A stretch of 64,000 bases of DNA from Maratus speciosus (lineage: Eukaryota; Arthropoda; Arachnida; Araneae; Salticidae): positions 537,605,073-537,669,072 of the forward strand of contig OZ010786.1 in NCBI GenBank assembly GCA_963932465.1, read 5' to 3'. The notes beneath the pieces are model-generated. The model was not told where the DNA came from and searched no databases. It saw only the letters and a program-made list of their open reading frames with translations. This document shows, piece by piece, positions 12,344 through 23,877 of this stretch; the first letter of the stretch is position 1, and every line of letters starts with the position of its first letter. Position numbers and translations under genes: made by a program.

Positions 12344-12380
12344 CCACCAGGGGGCACTAGCACTCCCAGTTGCGCATGCG
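12344..12380 (+). promoter_or_regulatory. CTCF-like and NRF1-like motif pair
   Basis: CCACCAGGGGGCAC (12344-12357) fits the CTCF core consensus closely. TGCGCATGCG (12371-12380) is close to the NRF1/Ewg palindrome. They lie 13 bp apart in otherwise AT-rich DNA. Whether either is bound is unknown. A downstream stretch of higher GC (12550-12660) could be a 5' untranslated exon, but no coding frame follows. Confidence 0.4.
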
Positions 12381-13659
12381 TTTTAGATGTCTTCGTTCGA
12401 AGTGGTATACGTTGTAATTCAAACAAAGTTTGTTTTTATGTACGCGTGTATTTTAATTCGTTTTTTGCGAAATGTGAAGTACTGTGATTTTAATTCGTAT
12501 TAACTTGGATTATTTATTTATTGAATACATACATATGACGTGTGTGCTCGACATAAATGTCTCTTAGAAGCTGTCGTCGATACAAGGGCGGGATAGACAC
12601 AGAACAGAAGTAGACGACGGTTGAAGATTACACCCGGAAATTCTACAAAGCGTGTGCAATGGGCTTAGTGTTAACTCGTATCAATTTATATCAATAATAT
12701 TGTGTTATTCATCTTCGTCCTGTCGAAGCTGGCAAAAAAAAGAAACTTTTGTCTGGCGGGTCCTGTTTTTAGGATGAAACATCTCATTCTTTAAATATGG
12801 CTAGTCGGATGTATTATGGGATTACCTTTTAAACTGATGAAAGTCTTTCTCCCTCACTGTGGTTGTGGTAGTTTTTAAAATTTCAAATCGAGGAATATTT
12901 CTTACCTCTTGCAGCAACTCAAGTAAGTTTCTTTATAGTAGTAAAATTAGTGTATTTTATGATTTTATTTATTGTACTAAACAAAATCCTGCATGAAATT
13001 TAATTAGTTTTGAATCTGTTCGCAAAAAAACCCACTAATTCTAGAAGTATATATTTTTAAACTTATGACGTTCTTTTTTATTACGAATTATATATTCAAT
13101 GTCAGTTCTTAGTTTCAATGGATAATTTTTATCTCGCAGTAAATGACGGCCACAAGGAAGTAAAGAAAAAAAAAAACTTTGAAAGATGACCTAATGCTTT
13201 CTTACTTCCTGGCATAAAACCGCAGATTAAAAAAAGATAAATAAAGTAAATGAGACTGGTCTATTATATGAAGCTGCCTGTAAAAATATACATATGTATT
13301 TGATTTGCAATCAACTCCAATACTGATTTTTTTATTATTTTTAATAAAAAAGTAATTTGAAATTTATAATGGGAAAAAGTAAAAACCTCCAACTAGATTT
13401 CGTATTTAAAATTGTGGTAACTTTATTTATATGCACTTATACGAAAAATACGAAAATGACAGATGTTACTGTATATATTTAAGACGAAAGAAGTTTGGAA
13501 ATCATAAGTTATTTTTTCCTCATGTTTTTAATATAGAATATGTACTTATTTGTTTTTATTGATAGTTGAATAGCTTTTGTGAGTACCCTCTGATCTACAT
13601 AAAAACTTGCCCATGTGGAAATATAAATTTTTTAAAAACATAATTTTTAAATAAGTATT

Positions 13660-14640
13660 TTCATTTTTTTTTGGGGGGGGGGAGGGGGGGATTTTGCATG
13701 AATTTTTGTAAAGCTGATATCTTAAATCTTGCACTGATTATAATGAAAGTTTTGAACTTTTAGAGTAGGACAAGTTTAAAAACGCAAATATATTTAACAA
13801 AATACCAAAGTCATTTTTTCCCCCAATGTTATTAAAGTAGAATATTTATTTATTTATTTTCATTATTCATAGTTAAATGGCTGTTGTGATTATCAAGTGA
13901 TGTATATGTAAAATTGCCTATGTGGCAATATATTTTTTTATATTTTCATTTTTTTTTTCTTTGGGGGGGGGGGGGATTTTTGCAATTTTCGTACATCTGA
14001 TATTTTAAATCTTTTTCCACATTCAACCGAGTATAATAAATATTTTGAACTTTTAGAGTAGGACAAGATTATAATATATATATATATATTTATCTATGTA
14101 CCTTAAAAGCCCTTAATAGCGAACACTTCGGGACCGCGGAATTTGTCCGATAATTGGAGATGTCTACTTTTTTGAGGTAAAAATATACAAATATGTATGT
14201 CTGCTGATTAAAAAAGTATTCGTTAAATAGAGGTGTTCGCTATTCGAGAATGTCCATTAACCTCCACAACGGATACTCCCGAATACCGGACATCTCAATT
14301 TAGACAACTATAATGCAGGGTTGCGTTTTTTGCAAAAGTACTTCTTGATTAAAGGAAGGGCAAACTGGGAAGTGCCCCGTCCCCCTACGACTGTAGTGCC
14401 CCCAAATTTGATGTGCAATATTTGTAAAGCTTATATTTTAAATCTGTTTCGAAATTGTACTGATTATAATCAATATTTTGAACTTTTAAAGTAAAATAAG
14501 GTTAAAAACAAAATAAATTTAAAAAAATCTAATATTTAGATAAATATTTTTTGTTTTTTAATCTTGTTCTACTCCTGAAGTTCAAGATATTGATTATAAT
14601 CAGTACAATGTCGTAAAAGATTTAAATTATCAACGTAACG
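13660..14640. repeat. Four diverged copies of a G-tract-led repeat
   Basis: Three direct copies share TTTTGCA or TGTGCAATA, then GTAAAGCTGATATCTTAAAT or variants, then GAACTTTTAGAGTAGGACAAG. They lie at about 13670-13800, 13960-14075 and 14395-14500. A fourth copy at about 14555-14640 is inverted, with TGATTATAATCAGTACAATG. Runs of 8 or more G precede the first two and follow the inverted one (14690-14701). Confidence 0.6.
14110..14310. repeat. Short inverted and repeated GTCCG-TATTCG motifs
   Basis: AATAGCGAACAC (14117-14128) and GTGTTCGCTATT (about 14231-14242) are exact 12-bp inverted repeats. Between and beyond them, variants recur: TGTCCGATAATTGGAGATGTC, GTTCGCTATTCGAGAATGTC and the inverted CGAATACCGGACATCTC. 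It may be a fragment of a mobile element or a cluster of protein-binding sites. Confidence 0.4.
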
Positions 14641-15199
14641 AAAATCGTATACCAAAACTGAGAGCACCAAAAAAATCAGGCTGTATTGGGGGGGGGGGGG
14701 GCAGGACCACAGCCAAATATTTTTCCAGGATTCAACGTGGTCAAACATGGCTACGTATGATGCTTACAAAAAAATGGATGCGATTCAGACGTTTGAAGTG
14801 TCTGAAATTCAGACGCAAAAAGTGTCTGAAAAAATTCAGACATTTTAAAATGTCTGAAAATTGAACACTCCATTTCAGACATTTTAATTTAGAGTGTGAA
14901 GAGTCTCATACACAAAGAAAAGAGAAATTGAATATTATTTACTTAATTTAACTGCTATATGAAAATGGAATTAATTACACTTTTGTAGAAAATTGTAAAA
15001 GTTGAAAAAATGCTCATGTTTTGAAACAAAAAAATAAGAAATAAAAATAAAAATTTAATGAAAATAAAATAAAAACTAAAAAAACCCATAGGGGATAACT
15101 TTCATAACAGTATATTTTACGAAGAGAAGTGAAATAAAACATAGGCATGATTTTAAGAACTGAACTTAGAGTCAGAAATTTTTATTTGAATCTATATAA

Positions 15200-15430
15200 T
15201 TTATAGTTTTATTTCAGTACGAAACACTTTTACCCCCTAAGGCATTGAACGCTGTTAGGGATCAAATATGAAATGTATCTAGGGAACATTCAAAATTTAT
15301 TCCTTTGAGTTTATTCAAAATATATTTATTCTGTATTGTTTTCGACTGAAGTGAAAGTTTACAATTCATCCCAGTTCTTGCCTTTTTCGTCATTGTAATA
15401 GTTTGAAAAGACATGAAATGTTATAGAGCA
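15200..15430 (+). repeat. Dispersed repeat, copy 1 (paired with 48620-48850)
   Basis: It shares with the 48.6 kb copy the order CGAAACA, TTACCCCCTAAGGCA, GGATCA, GTATTGTTTTCGACTGAAG, TGAAAGTTTA and TTTGAAAAGACATGAAA. Both copies are in the same orientation. No coding potential. The family is unidentified. Confidence 0.6.
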
Positions 15431-15439
15431 ATACGTCTT

Positions 15440-18300
15440 TTATGCAGATTTTGTATTTCTCGTGGTTTCTTCATGTTCCAGAATTTCTCCGTAAGGATCT
15501 TAAATGGAGTATATAAATATGCAAACAAGATAGTTAAAATGTCCAATGTTACAAGTTCTGAAAAGATATGAACATACATTTACATGTAAAATATATATAA
15601 CGTATCTGACTTAAACTTTATAAAACTATTATTTCTTTTATTAAAAAAAAAAAAAAAATTGAAGTATATTTTGTATAAATTTGGAAGTTATATACAAGGT
15701 GGCTTCGAACTTTCACAAAAAACTGTGACGTTATTATACGCTGCAGTACTAGTAGTATTTTTTAATGCTAGAAAATAATCCACATAACACCCCGAATAAA
15801 AGAATACAATGTTCACTATAAGATGAAATTAGCTCACTTGCGTAAACAACTTTATTCACACGGGTTTAGTTTTGTATAATTATGTTTCAAGTTTATAATA
15901 TTCGTTAATTACGTTTGAATACATTTACAACACTGTGTTTACCTATCTGTAGTATGAAATATGTGTACTCAGAAAAAATGGATCACAATATTTTAAGTAT
16001 ACAGTATTCTTTAGTATTAGGTAGTCTGATGCTAAATTCGAGGTAGAGAGAGCCTGAGTTCAGTAAGGGCAAAATTCTATCACTGTTTATGAAATGTGAT
16101 TATATTTTAACATATGTCTGAAGTTCTGCGTTTAAATAAGGCGGTTACAATTAATATATATAAAAATGTATGTCTTCCTTGAAATTGCTACGGAGGAATT
16201 AAATTTAAAAAATCAAAAAACCCGAATGAGTAAAAAGCGAACTAATTAATTATTTCTCATCAATGTTAAATTATTTTTTATATTACTTACCCATTTTTTT
16301 ATTTATTTGCATTGATGACTTTTAAGTCGTGTTTAATTGTTAGTTCCTATCTATAAACACTGTTTTGATGAGGCCTATAGATGTCTATGAAGGTTACAGT
16401 TGCAGTAAATCTGGAGATCCTGCCTACACAACTTCCAGATTGTGTAATATTTAAACGGAGCTTCTGACTGTAAAATAGTCAATAAAACATCGTCTTGATT
16501 TTGAAAGACCTATCCAATGATATGCCGCTCAATAGAGTGCGTAATTATTTTTCGTTTCTACAGCCATTTTGTATTTTACGGCCGCTATTTTGAATTTATA
16601 AAAACAAAATCTAGCCTATAATAATTGGACGGTTAAGACGAATCGATAGAGACCTCATTCATTAAAATCCATCCAGCTTTTAGGACGTTTCGAGGGTATA
16701 AAGAAATCCACATACCCAGATACGCGTGAAACACATAACCCTTCTTGGCAGTCGGGTAAAAATATAGATGAATATGTCTGGGCTCGACGCCGATGTTCCA
16801 ACCCTAAAATCTATAATGTTCAGACCAAACGCAATAGCATGCTTTTACTCGGCTGCCATTTCAAACCTGTATTTCTTTTCTTTTGCTTTTACCGTTTCAA
16901 ATTTTTATTCATTATCCGTGTGTTGACCGTAGGTTATGATTAAAATTTCGATTAAAAATGGGGATATGTGCAATTAGGGGATGCAGTTCATGTTCCATTA
17001 TCCACCTGCTTGTCTTGTTTGGGCCGAATGAGGGCATTTAAATATGAGCGACGACCGCCTTCATATTTCAAACCGTTTTCATGACATACTACGTCTATAT
17101 CTATCTCTTTCCCTATCTGTTATGCCGGCTAATACGGGATAATACTGTAGTTTTATAGATGTGCCTGTTTCACCAAGCTACGTCGTTAAAATCTCGAACG
17201 TAGCTTATTTCATTCTGCGGTCATCATTCAAATTCCCTACTGAAGAGGACTTTATAAGAGCACCGTTCAATTAAACCAAAAAGACTTTAAAGAGCACCTG
17301 GAATGCAGAAGCATTTCTGTCATTCACAATTAAATGTGATTTTTAATTTAAATGCACTATTGCGATACAACAAAACTTTAAGCCATCCTTTATTCATTTT
17401 ACGCAAAATATTTACATACAATATATTTTTGAAGTTATTTTAGCAATGTGAGTTTGTATAATCCTATATGAAATTTAATTTTGATTTGTGAAAATACAAC
17501 AAATGTTTCGAGTGTATTATTTTCGATTAATTCCTAACGAAATAATACATAAAAATTTATTATTTTTTAAAATTTAAATCTATGCGCATTTTTATACAAA
17601 AGAATACCTCTTTTTTAAAAATTATTTGCCTTTTGAAATGGGGGACAAAAATTTCATATTTGAAACATATCAGTTTAAGCATTTTTTTAAATCATAGCTT
17701 TAGATTTTCAGCATTGGAATTTTATTATTGAATATGAAGCGTGTATCATTTTTACATTTTTTACAGGGGTACACAAAAGAATTCTTTTACGTTATGATTA
17801 TTGAAGAAATTTGTTTACAGTGCATTTAAACAACCTTAACATTTTTCATATATAATGAAGTTCATATGTATTTTTATATTTATGCAACTCTATACTTAAT
17901 TACGGTATGCAACATATTTCTCTAACGATTTCTATACAAAAAAAGCTAAAAAAAAAAGAATATAAAACATAGAATAAGAATAATAACGGGTAGTGTGTTT
18001 TTATCTGGTTAAATAAATGATAAGCGTCTCACAGACATTGAGCGGTAAATATTCTCAATAGCTTACAACATTTTGATTATGTTGCAAATTTTTAAAACAA
18101 AGTTATAGTAATGTTGTAGTTCTAGTCAACATTCTAAGCCAATATTTTCAGAACGAAAACATTTATTGAAGTTATCGTTTTCAACGTAACATCTTTAAAT
18201 TTATTTATTTTTAAATATTTTTGTTATTAAGTTTACATTTTTATCTTCCATTTCTATTTCTGAAATGTTTTTTGAGTTAAAATGAAATTATAGAATTTTT
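15440..18300. other. Mostly featureless AT-rich region
   Basis: Apart from the satellite-like unit at 17761-17890 and a poly(A) run at 15642-15658, nothing is recognised. A somewhat GC-richer stretch at about 16360-17260 has no open frame or tandem structure that I can see, and may be an old repeat. Confidence 0.45.
17761..17890 (+). repeat. Single TTACAGGG-family unit
   Basis: TTACAGGGGTACACAAAAGA, then ATTCTTTTACGTTATGAT, later TCATATATAATGAAGTTCAT. It closely matches the unit at about 61162, which has TTACAGGGCCATACAAAAGA, AATTTAGTTACATAATGAT and TTTCATATATAATGAAATTG. Confidence 0.65.
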
Positions 18301-18302
18301 AA

Positions 18303-18935
18303 GTTCGGATCTGGTTGCTTGTTCACGGAAATTATTTTGTTCTGCTCGGATCGGGTTATGATTCTTCGGAATATTTTTATCGGGTTCAGATTTGGCTCAT
18401 GTCAGATTTCAGGTTTTTTGCAAATGAAATTTTTAGGTTCATTTCGAGTTGCGTGTCCAAGGAGATTATTTTGTCTTGCTCGGATCGGGTTATGGTTCTT
18501 TCGAATGTTTTTGTCGGTTATCATATTTGGTTCGGGTCATATTTCGCAATATTTCAAACAAATATTTTAGGTTCGGATCGGGTTGCGTGTCCAAGGAAAT
18601 TATTTTGTCTTGCTCGGATCAGGTTATGGTTCTCTGGAATATTTTTGTCAGGTTCAGATTTGGTTCATGTCAGATTTCGGGTTTTTTTCTAATGGAAGTT
18701 TTAGGTTCGGGTCTGGTTGCGTGTTCATGGAAACTATTTTGGCTTACTCGGATCGGGTTATGGTGCTTTACAATATTTCTGTCGGTTATCAGATTTTTCG
18801 GGACAGATTTCGGGTTTTTTCGAACGGAACTTTCAGGTTCGGGTCGGGTTGCATGTAGACTGAAATTATTTTGTCTTTCTCGGATCGGGGTACGGTCTGT
18901 TGTAATTTATTTTTCGGGTTCGGGTCGGGTTATGG
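18303..18935 (+). repeat. Tandem array, five copies of about 134 bp
   Basis: Units begin near 18304, 18437, 18571, 18705 and 18837 with variants of TTCGGGTCGGGTTGCGTGT. Each then runs through GGAAATTATTTTGTCTTGCT, CGGATCGGGTTATGGTTCT, a GTTCAGATTTGG block and GATTTCGGGTTTTTT. Overlapping open frames in all three plus-strand phases (18315-18940) come from the repeat and are not treated as genes: their translations are repetitive, hydrophobic and unlike any known family. A minisatellite rich in GGGTTCGGGTCGGGTT motifs. Confidence 0.85.
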
Positions 18936-19373
18936 GTTAATAAGCTTAAAAAAATCACCCTGATCGGATAATAAGTGGTCATTTTTCAATTAGCCTAACG
19001 CTTTCTAGGCCCTTTGCAATAAGCCTGAAAAATATCAGGCTAATTGGATAAAGGGAGATGATTCTCCAATTAGTCCGGCTCTTTGCAAAGAGCCTAGGCT
19101 GTTTGCGAAGAGCCTGATTTCTCAATTAGCCTACGACATATACAGTATAACTTCAAAAATTCGCCATCATCGTGACCAAGACTACGCCGGATTTTTTAAA
19201 ATTCCGGATTTTTGAAGGAATATCAAAGTAGTATCTAGGAATATCAAAAGTAGTTCTATATTCTTAATGGTGCCTTTAGCCAGAATTTAATTCATTATTA
19301 AGTGATAATTATGTAAGAAAAAGAGAAAATTAAATAAAAAAAGAACTTACTTTAATTGATATTTTCTATGTTA

Positions 19374-19374
<1 letters not shown>

Positions 19375-19414
<40 letters not shown>
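19375..19414 (+). repeat. Poly(A), 40 bases
   Basis: An uninterrupted A run. It could be a retroposon tail, but I see no recognisable body to its left. Confidence 0.95.
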
Positions 19415-19417
<3 letters not shown>

Positions 19418-19529
19418 AATAAAGAGTGAAATTATTTCTTCTCTTGTAATTTCAGAAGCATCGATGTCAACTTTGTTTGTATTCAAATTTTTTTGGCAGT
19501 TCTAAGATTTTTTTTTTTTTTGTATTTTA

Positions 19530-19850
19530 TTCAAATGAAGAATGTTTATTTCGGAAATACAGTCCTGTTTCTCTAAAGCTTATTCTCCAATCGAATCTCC
19601 AATCTCCAAATCTCCAATCAAACTTATGCATTTTTCTATTGACACCTTTTCTTCTGCCGGTTGTTCATCCTTGTCTTCTGAGCAGCTAATGGCATTATCG
19701 GCGGTTCTTTTTAGCACAGCCTCCGTGATTTCGCTGCCTGTTAAATAGTTCCTCTTTGATGCATTTTCGTCAATGCTTAGCCAATCATCTATATCCCTAT
19801 CTTCGACACTTAGGCTGCGAACGCACCATCCTTCTAACTGTTATCAGTGT
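19530..19850 (-). pseudogene. Possible C-terminal remnant of a pogo/Tigger-like transposase
   Basis: The minus strand has a run without stops whose translation contains DDWLSID, LTGSEITEAVL and SEDKDEQPAEEKVS. The pattern of Asp-rich segment, 'LT..EI...VL' and acidic 'DEDE..EE.V' linker resembles the C-terminal tail of Tigger/jerky (pogo) transposases. The catalytic domain expected upstream (19860-20350) is not recognisable, so this is a weak call based on low-complexity similarity. Confidence 0.3.
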
Positions 19851-20369
19851 CGACGTCGATTGTTGTGGCCACGCGGTCTTTTTGATTTTTAATGACTTTT
19901 GCAGGAAAGGGACTGATTTCCTGCAAAAGAGGCACCTTCCCTTCAATTAGAGTCGAGCTCTTTATCTCCTGACCCACTGTTGATTCCATTCATTCTTTTG
20001 TGAATAAACCGCAGAACCATTCAGAATAAAAGATTTTCCACGAAAACTGAAGAATGAAGGCAAAACTCGCGTCTGTACGCAGCCTTAATGTATTTTCAGA
20101 TTTTCCGTGTTCAATCAGCTCATAAATTGCGGTCTTTTCATGGCAGATTTGAAAGCCTGAAAATTCTTCTTTATCATTAATGTCGCAGTTGTCGAAAATT
20201 TATTACGGCCATATACTGTGCCGTGCATTCGCCAAAGTTGTCCCCAAAGTTGTTCCCGCTGCTAAGCAACAGTTCAGCTCCTAGAAAATTTGTCCAGAAA
20301 ATATTCGCCTCTGACACGTGAAAAATAAAGTTAAACACTCTATTTTTGCATTTTTACTTTCTATCTTGA

Positions 20370-21540
20370 AGTTTTCAATCCATAAAGAATTGCTATTTTT
20401 CTTCTCCCATAACTTGAAAATTTGAAAAGAAAAGGAAGGGGAAAGACGGTTTTGATGCCGGATTTCTGAATGCTGTCATACTGCATACATTTAAGCAAAA
20501 GCTGTGCAACACGAGTCTGAAAATTTTGGAGGTTCCTCACATAAATAATAATAAGCAATTGTGATTTACAAATTTAATATTGACTACAAGAAAAAAATTA
20601 CAAATTATCACATTCTTAACCCTGGGAGATCAGAACATAAAGTAATGTTAAATTTAAGCACGTTCGTGATACGTTTATGAACCTCAGGCCAAATAAGTTT
20701 TAAAAGTAGAAATTAAATTTCAGTTTGTTTATCCCTCTAACGGCCGTGGTAGAAAAATTTCTAGAAATTATTTAATTCAGATAATCGGAATTTATACCAA
20801 AAAAATCTAAACAGTAAATTTCGGTTTATTCAATAACGAAATATCTTTTACTTTATAAACGAAAAAAATGTTCTATTTTAAATTTCTGATGTAAATACGG
20901 AATATATGAACAAAAAAAATCCACTGAATCGGGAACACTGATAATAGCATAAATGCTTCTATAAGCATTGGAGGATAAATTGTTTTCTCTTTCTATCTGC
21001 ATTATAAAACAATGCGTTATTTTCGTTTTTTTTTTTTTTCTGTGACGGTGAATTGCGTTTCATTAACCTTTTCATGTCAAAGTATTTCTATTCGTAAAAT
21101 GCTGAAATATTTGTATTGCACTAGAATTTACAAACATTTATTATTAAGTAAGTAAAAGTGGGAACATGAGATAAGAAAAATTTCCATTCCAAAATTCTTG
21201 TTCCAATGTTAATGTTTCTTCTTTTAGGTATTAAAATTAAGTCGTACAAAAATGAACAATCGCCCTCAAGTTACTATGTGATAAAAAAAGAGCTTTTGAA
21301 TATTAATATAAATTAAGGATCGCCAGAAAATGACCATGGAATGTAATTTATCTTATTCAAGTTATTGTTAAGTAATGTAGTATTTATAATTTAGTTTGTC
21401 CTTTTAAAAAAAAATCCATCCGTATTTAAATTATTTTAATATTAATAATTAAGCCAATGTTTTGCACTTTGAAAATCACAAGAATACCCATTTCATGAAA
21501 ACAATTAGGATTAAATGTTTATTAAGATAATTTTTATCTA
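20370..21540. other. AT-rich spacer
   Basis: No coding, repeat or RNA feature recognised. The frame at 20361-20558 (-) resembles nothing known to me. Confidence 0.5.
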
Positions 21541-21560
21541 TAATATGTGCTCCAAGGAGT

Positions 21561-21990
21561 TCAAAACACCACAAGCACGGCAGCTGCCGTCCGCAACCAA
21601 GTTAAAGAAAGGTGAATGGAGAACTGCTGCATCCGAACAATTTTATTGTGGAGCCAAAGGATAACTCTGGGAGACTTCAGGTTAGCAGACTGGAGAGCCA
21701 AAAGAACCGACAAGTTGCGAGAGCTTCCGCCGTGAAGACGGAGTTGACATGCTGCACCCTGTAGCCAAAGTGGTGTGAGGAAGTGCAGCCTGCAATCGAA
21801 GTGAGGGAATCTGTCTTTGAGGCATCGGTGACAATAATATCCCACGAGTCAGTAAAGTTCTGGAAGTAATCAGCAAACATCGGAGCAATTATGCTAGCAT
21901 CAAGGTCCGTACGCTGAAAAGAAAGATCAGAGGTGAAAAATTGCACTGCGTTCGAGTCAAGAGAAAGAGGAACTTGGAAGCTGATGAGGA
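21561..21990 (-). pseudogene. Non-LTR retrotransposon RNase H domain remnant
   Basis: The translation from about 21990 leftward gives a linker with LDLDFLISFQVPL-like text, then SWDIIVTDASKT, SIAGC, FGYRVQHVNSVFTAEAL. In RNase H domains of jockey/I-type non-LTR elements, the first catalytic Asp lies in 'TDGSKT' or 'TDASK' and the Glu in 'FTAEA'. Both are present here. The frame shifts near 21700 and no later catalytic Asp can be read with confidence. No reverse transcriptase lies upstream, so this is an isolated 3' fragment. It is moderately GC-rich compared with its surroundings. Confidence 0.7.
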
Positions 21991-22154
21991 AATCCAGATC
22001 AATACCCAGACCGGCAAAAACTCAGCACAGCTTTTCATCTTGATACTTGCGACTACACAAGAGGCAGTTCCAAATTTACCCTTATCTTATAAAAATATCC
22101 AGACACAGCTGAATTAGTTTCATCACTCATTACCCGCATTTAAAATCACTTACA

Positions 22155-22276
22155 AACACGGTCCCAGTAGCACGATTGGTTGAGCGCTCGTTTCCCGAAC
22201 CACAGGTAGTAAGGTCTGTCCTCATCGGAGATAATAAAAAAAGAAAAAAGAAAAAAAAAGAAAAAGAAAAAAACAA
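22155..22276 (+). mobile_element. tRNA-derived SINE with A-rich tail
   Basis: TAGCACGATTGGTTGAGCGC resembles an internal A box in its tRNA context (TRGCnnAGTnGG, then GAGCGC). About 30 bases on, AAGGTCTGTCCTC may be a decayed B box (GGTTCGAnTCC). A tail of GATAATA followed by about 45 bases of A broken by single G completes the SINE layout. A tRNA-like head plus A-rich tail implies Pol III transcription and LINE-assisted copying. The B box is weak. Confidence 0.55.
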
Positions 22277-22479
22277 CATAAATTTCCCTACTAAAAATTG
22301 TAAGTACTTCAGAAGTTCCCCAAAGATGGTGCTACCAGGGTATTTTTCTCTAACTGGGAGAATAGCAGTTGATGGAAGCAGCTGATGGTATAAATGTAAT
22401 GCTAGAATCGCAACAACAAATTGCTTTTGTATCAGTTGCTTGTGAATTACTGCTAGACTAGCACAAATTACAAGCAAGT

Positions 22480-23870
22480 GGTGGTCTTGATTGCTGCTAG
22501 GGCAGCGACATGTTCAAGCGACACAAGCTGGATTATGTATACTTGCCAAGCAGTAAAGTGTTCCAATACACACCATGACTTACTGGTAATTCTGGTGGAA
22601 CCAGCAAATGCGTTATGATAGTTTATGCTATTTTTCTTGCCGGGATACAGCATTTCATGCTTGTCTAGCAAACAAATACCAGCATGAATTTCGACCGCGG
22701 AATGCTAAAATTGTTTTCGTAATTATTGCTTCATTTTTGACCTGTTATTTCAAAAAGTCGCCTTTCTATATACTTTTGAGATGCACTGTATGTATAATTT
22801 TAATTGACTTTTCAATTAATTTTCAGTAGTGAAATTACCCCTGAAATTGTTTTTTCTTAAACCATGTTTCACTCTGTTGGTTTTATGCTTAGTTAGCAAT
22901 GTGATGATTTACGTTTTTAATGTTCAATCATATCACGATTTTCACCGCTTAAAATTAACGGAAAAATTAATTAAAATTATACACAAAACATATTAATATT
23001 TTAAAATGTACATAATCCTCGATATTTTGTTTATACTACATTATGGCACTTTCCTATTGTTTAATTTACGAATTGCATAAAAAATTCTTAAAACACTTTA
23101 TCTATAATGTTTTTGTCAGTAAAATATATAAACATTTTAAAAAGATCATAAATGTCAGTATCATTTTATTCCATAAACTTATATATTTTTTATTTGAATT
23201 CTCAATTGCATAAAATAAATCTTAGGAGAGTGTTACAATGTTTCTTTAACTAACGGAATGTATAAGTTTTCTGGCGAATTCAATACACAAGATCTTTTTT
23301 CCTCAACATCTAATACAATTTTTCCAATCTAGTGGGACGTGCGAATAAGTTTTTCTGTGAATAAATAACAATGAATGACCTGTAGATGCGGTTTGTGTCA
23401 CTATTTGTTATTTACACAAAGTCTATAATGTACTCCACTTCCATCTGCTAAGATCGAATTCTTAACCAAAATGTAAAAAAAAAAAAAAAAAAAAATTATG
23501 AAGTCGGCTGAAAAGCATTGTTACTACCAACATATGATTTTATTTCTTCTACAAATACGTTGAAAAGATAAATTTGAAAATCGAAGTAGTAGTGTTGTCA
23601 AAAGAAATAAAATAGAAAATAAAAGACTCTACCCCTTTTTCCGTAACTTTACACTTAAAAGAAATATTTTTATTTGTGATTTTGATAAACAATGCTACAA
23701 CAATACTTCCGTTGATTTAATAGAAAGGAATTTTGTAAGTGTGAATGAATGTACAGATTGTGTATGTTATAGATTTTCTAAAAGCAACAGATATTTTAAC
23801 CTGATAAATTTTTTTATTGCTTATAAGACAGAATGAGAAATAGTGAAATCAATGATAAAATATAGGAGTT
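22480..23870. other. AT-rich region
   Basis: It contains a poly(A) run at about 23477-23503. Small frames near 22468-22829 look like chance. Nothing else recognised. Confidence 0.5.
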
Positions 23871-23877
23871 GCTATAT

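Larger units (their letters stand above)
12091..14896. mobile_element. Possible hAT-like element with subterminal repeats
   Basis: The left end reads CACTGCAAATAGAAGCGTCT. The reverse complement of the right end reads CACTCTAAATTAAAATGTCT; I count 17 matches in the first 24 positions. Just inside each end lies a cluster of short inverted motifs. On the left (12100-12330) there are many TTAAGACAC or GTGTCTTAA copies; on the right (14790-14880), TTCAGAC, GTGTCTGAA and ATGTCTGAA copies. CACT-type ends with subterminal motif clusters recall hAT elements. No transposase is visible inside and no clean 8-bp duplication is seen, though TCTCATGCAC on the left flank resembles TCTCATACAC just beyond the right end. 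Assignment is inference. Confidence 0.35.

Noticed and set aside
12880..12940. Possible small exon between a TTGCAG acceptor and a GTAAGT donor
   Set aside because: The intervening sequence is only a few bases and no coding context exists on either side.
18315..18940. Overlapping frames of 83 to 163 codons
   Set aside because: They arise from the 134 bp tandem array read in several phases. No family resemblance.
21561..21845. Separate genes for each of the three overlapping minus-strand frames
   Set aside because: They are phases of one frameshifted RNase H remnant.
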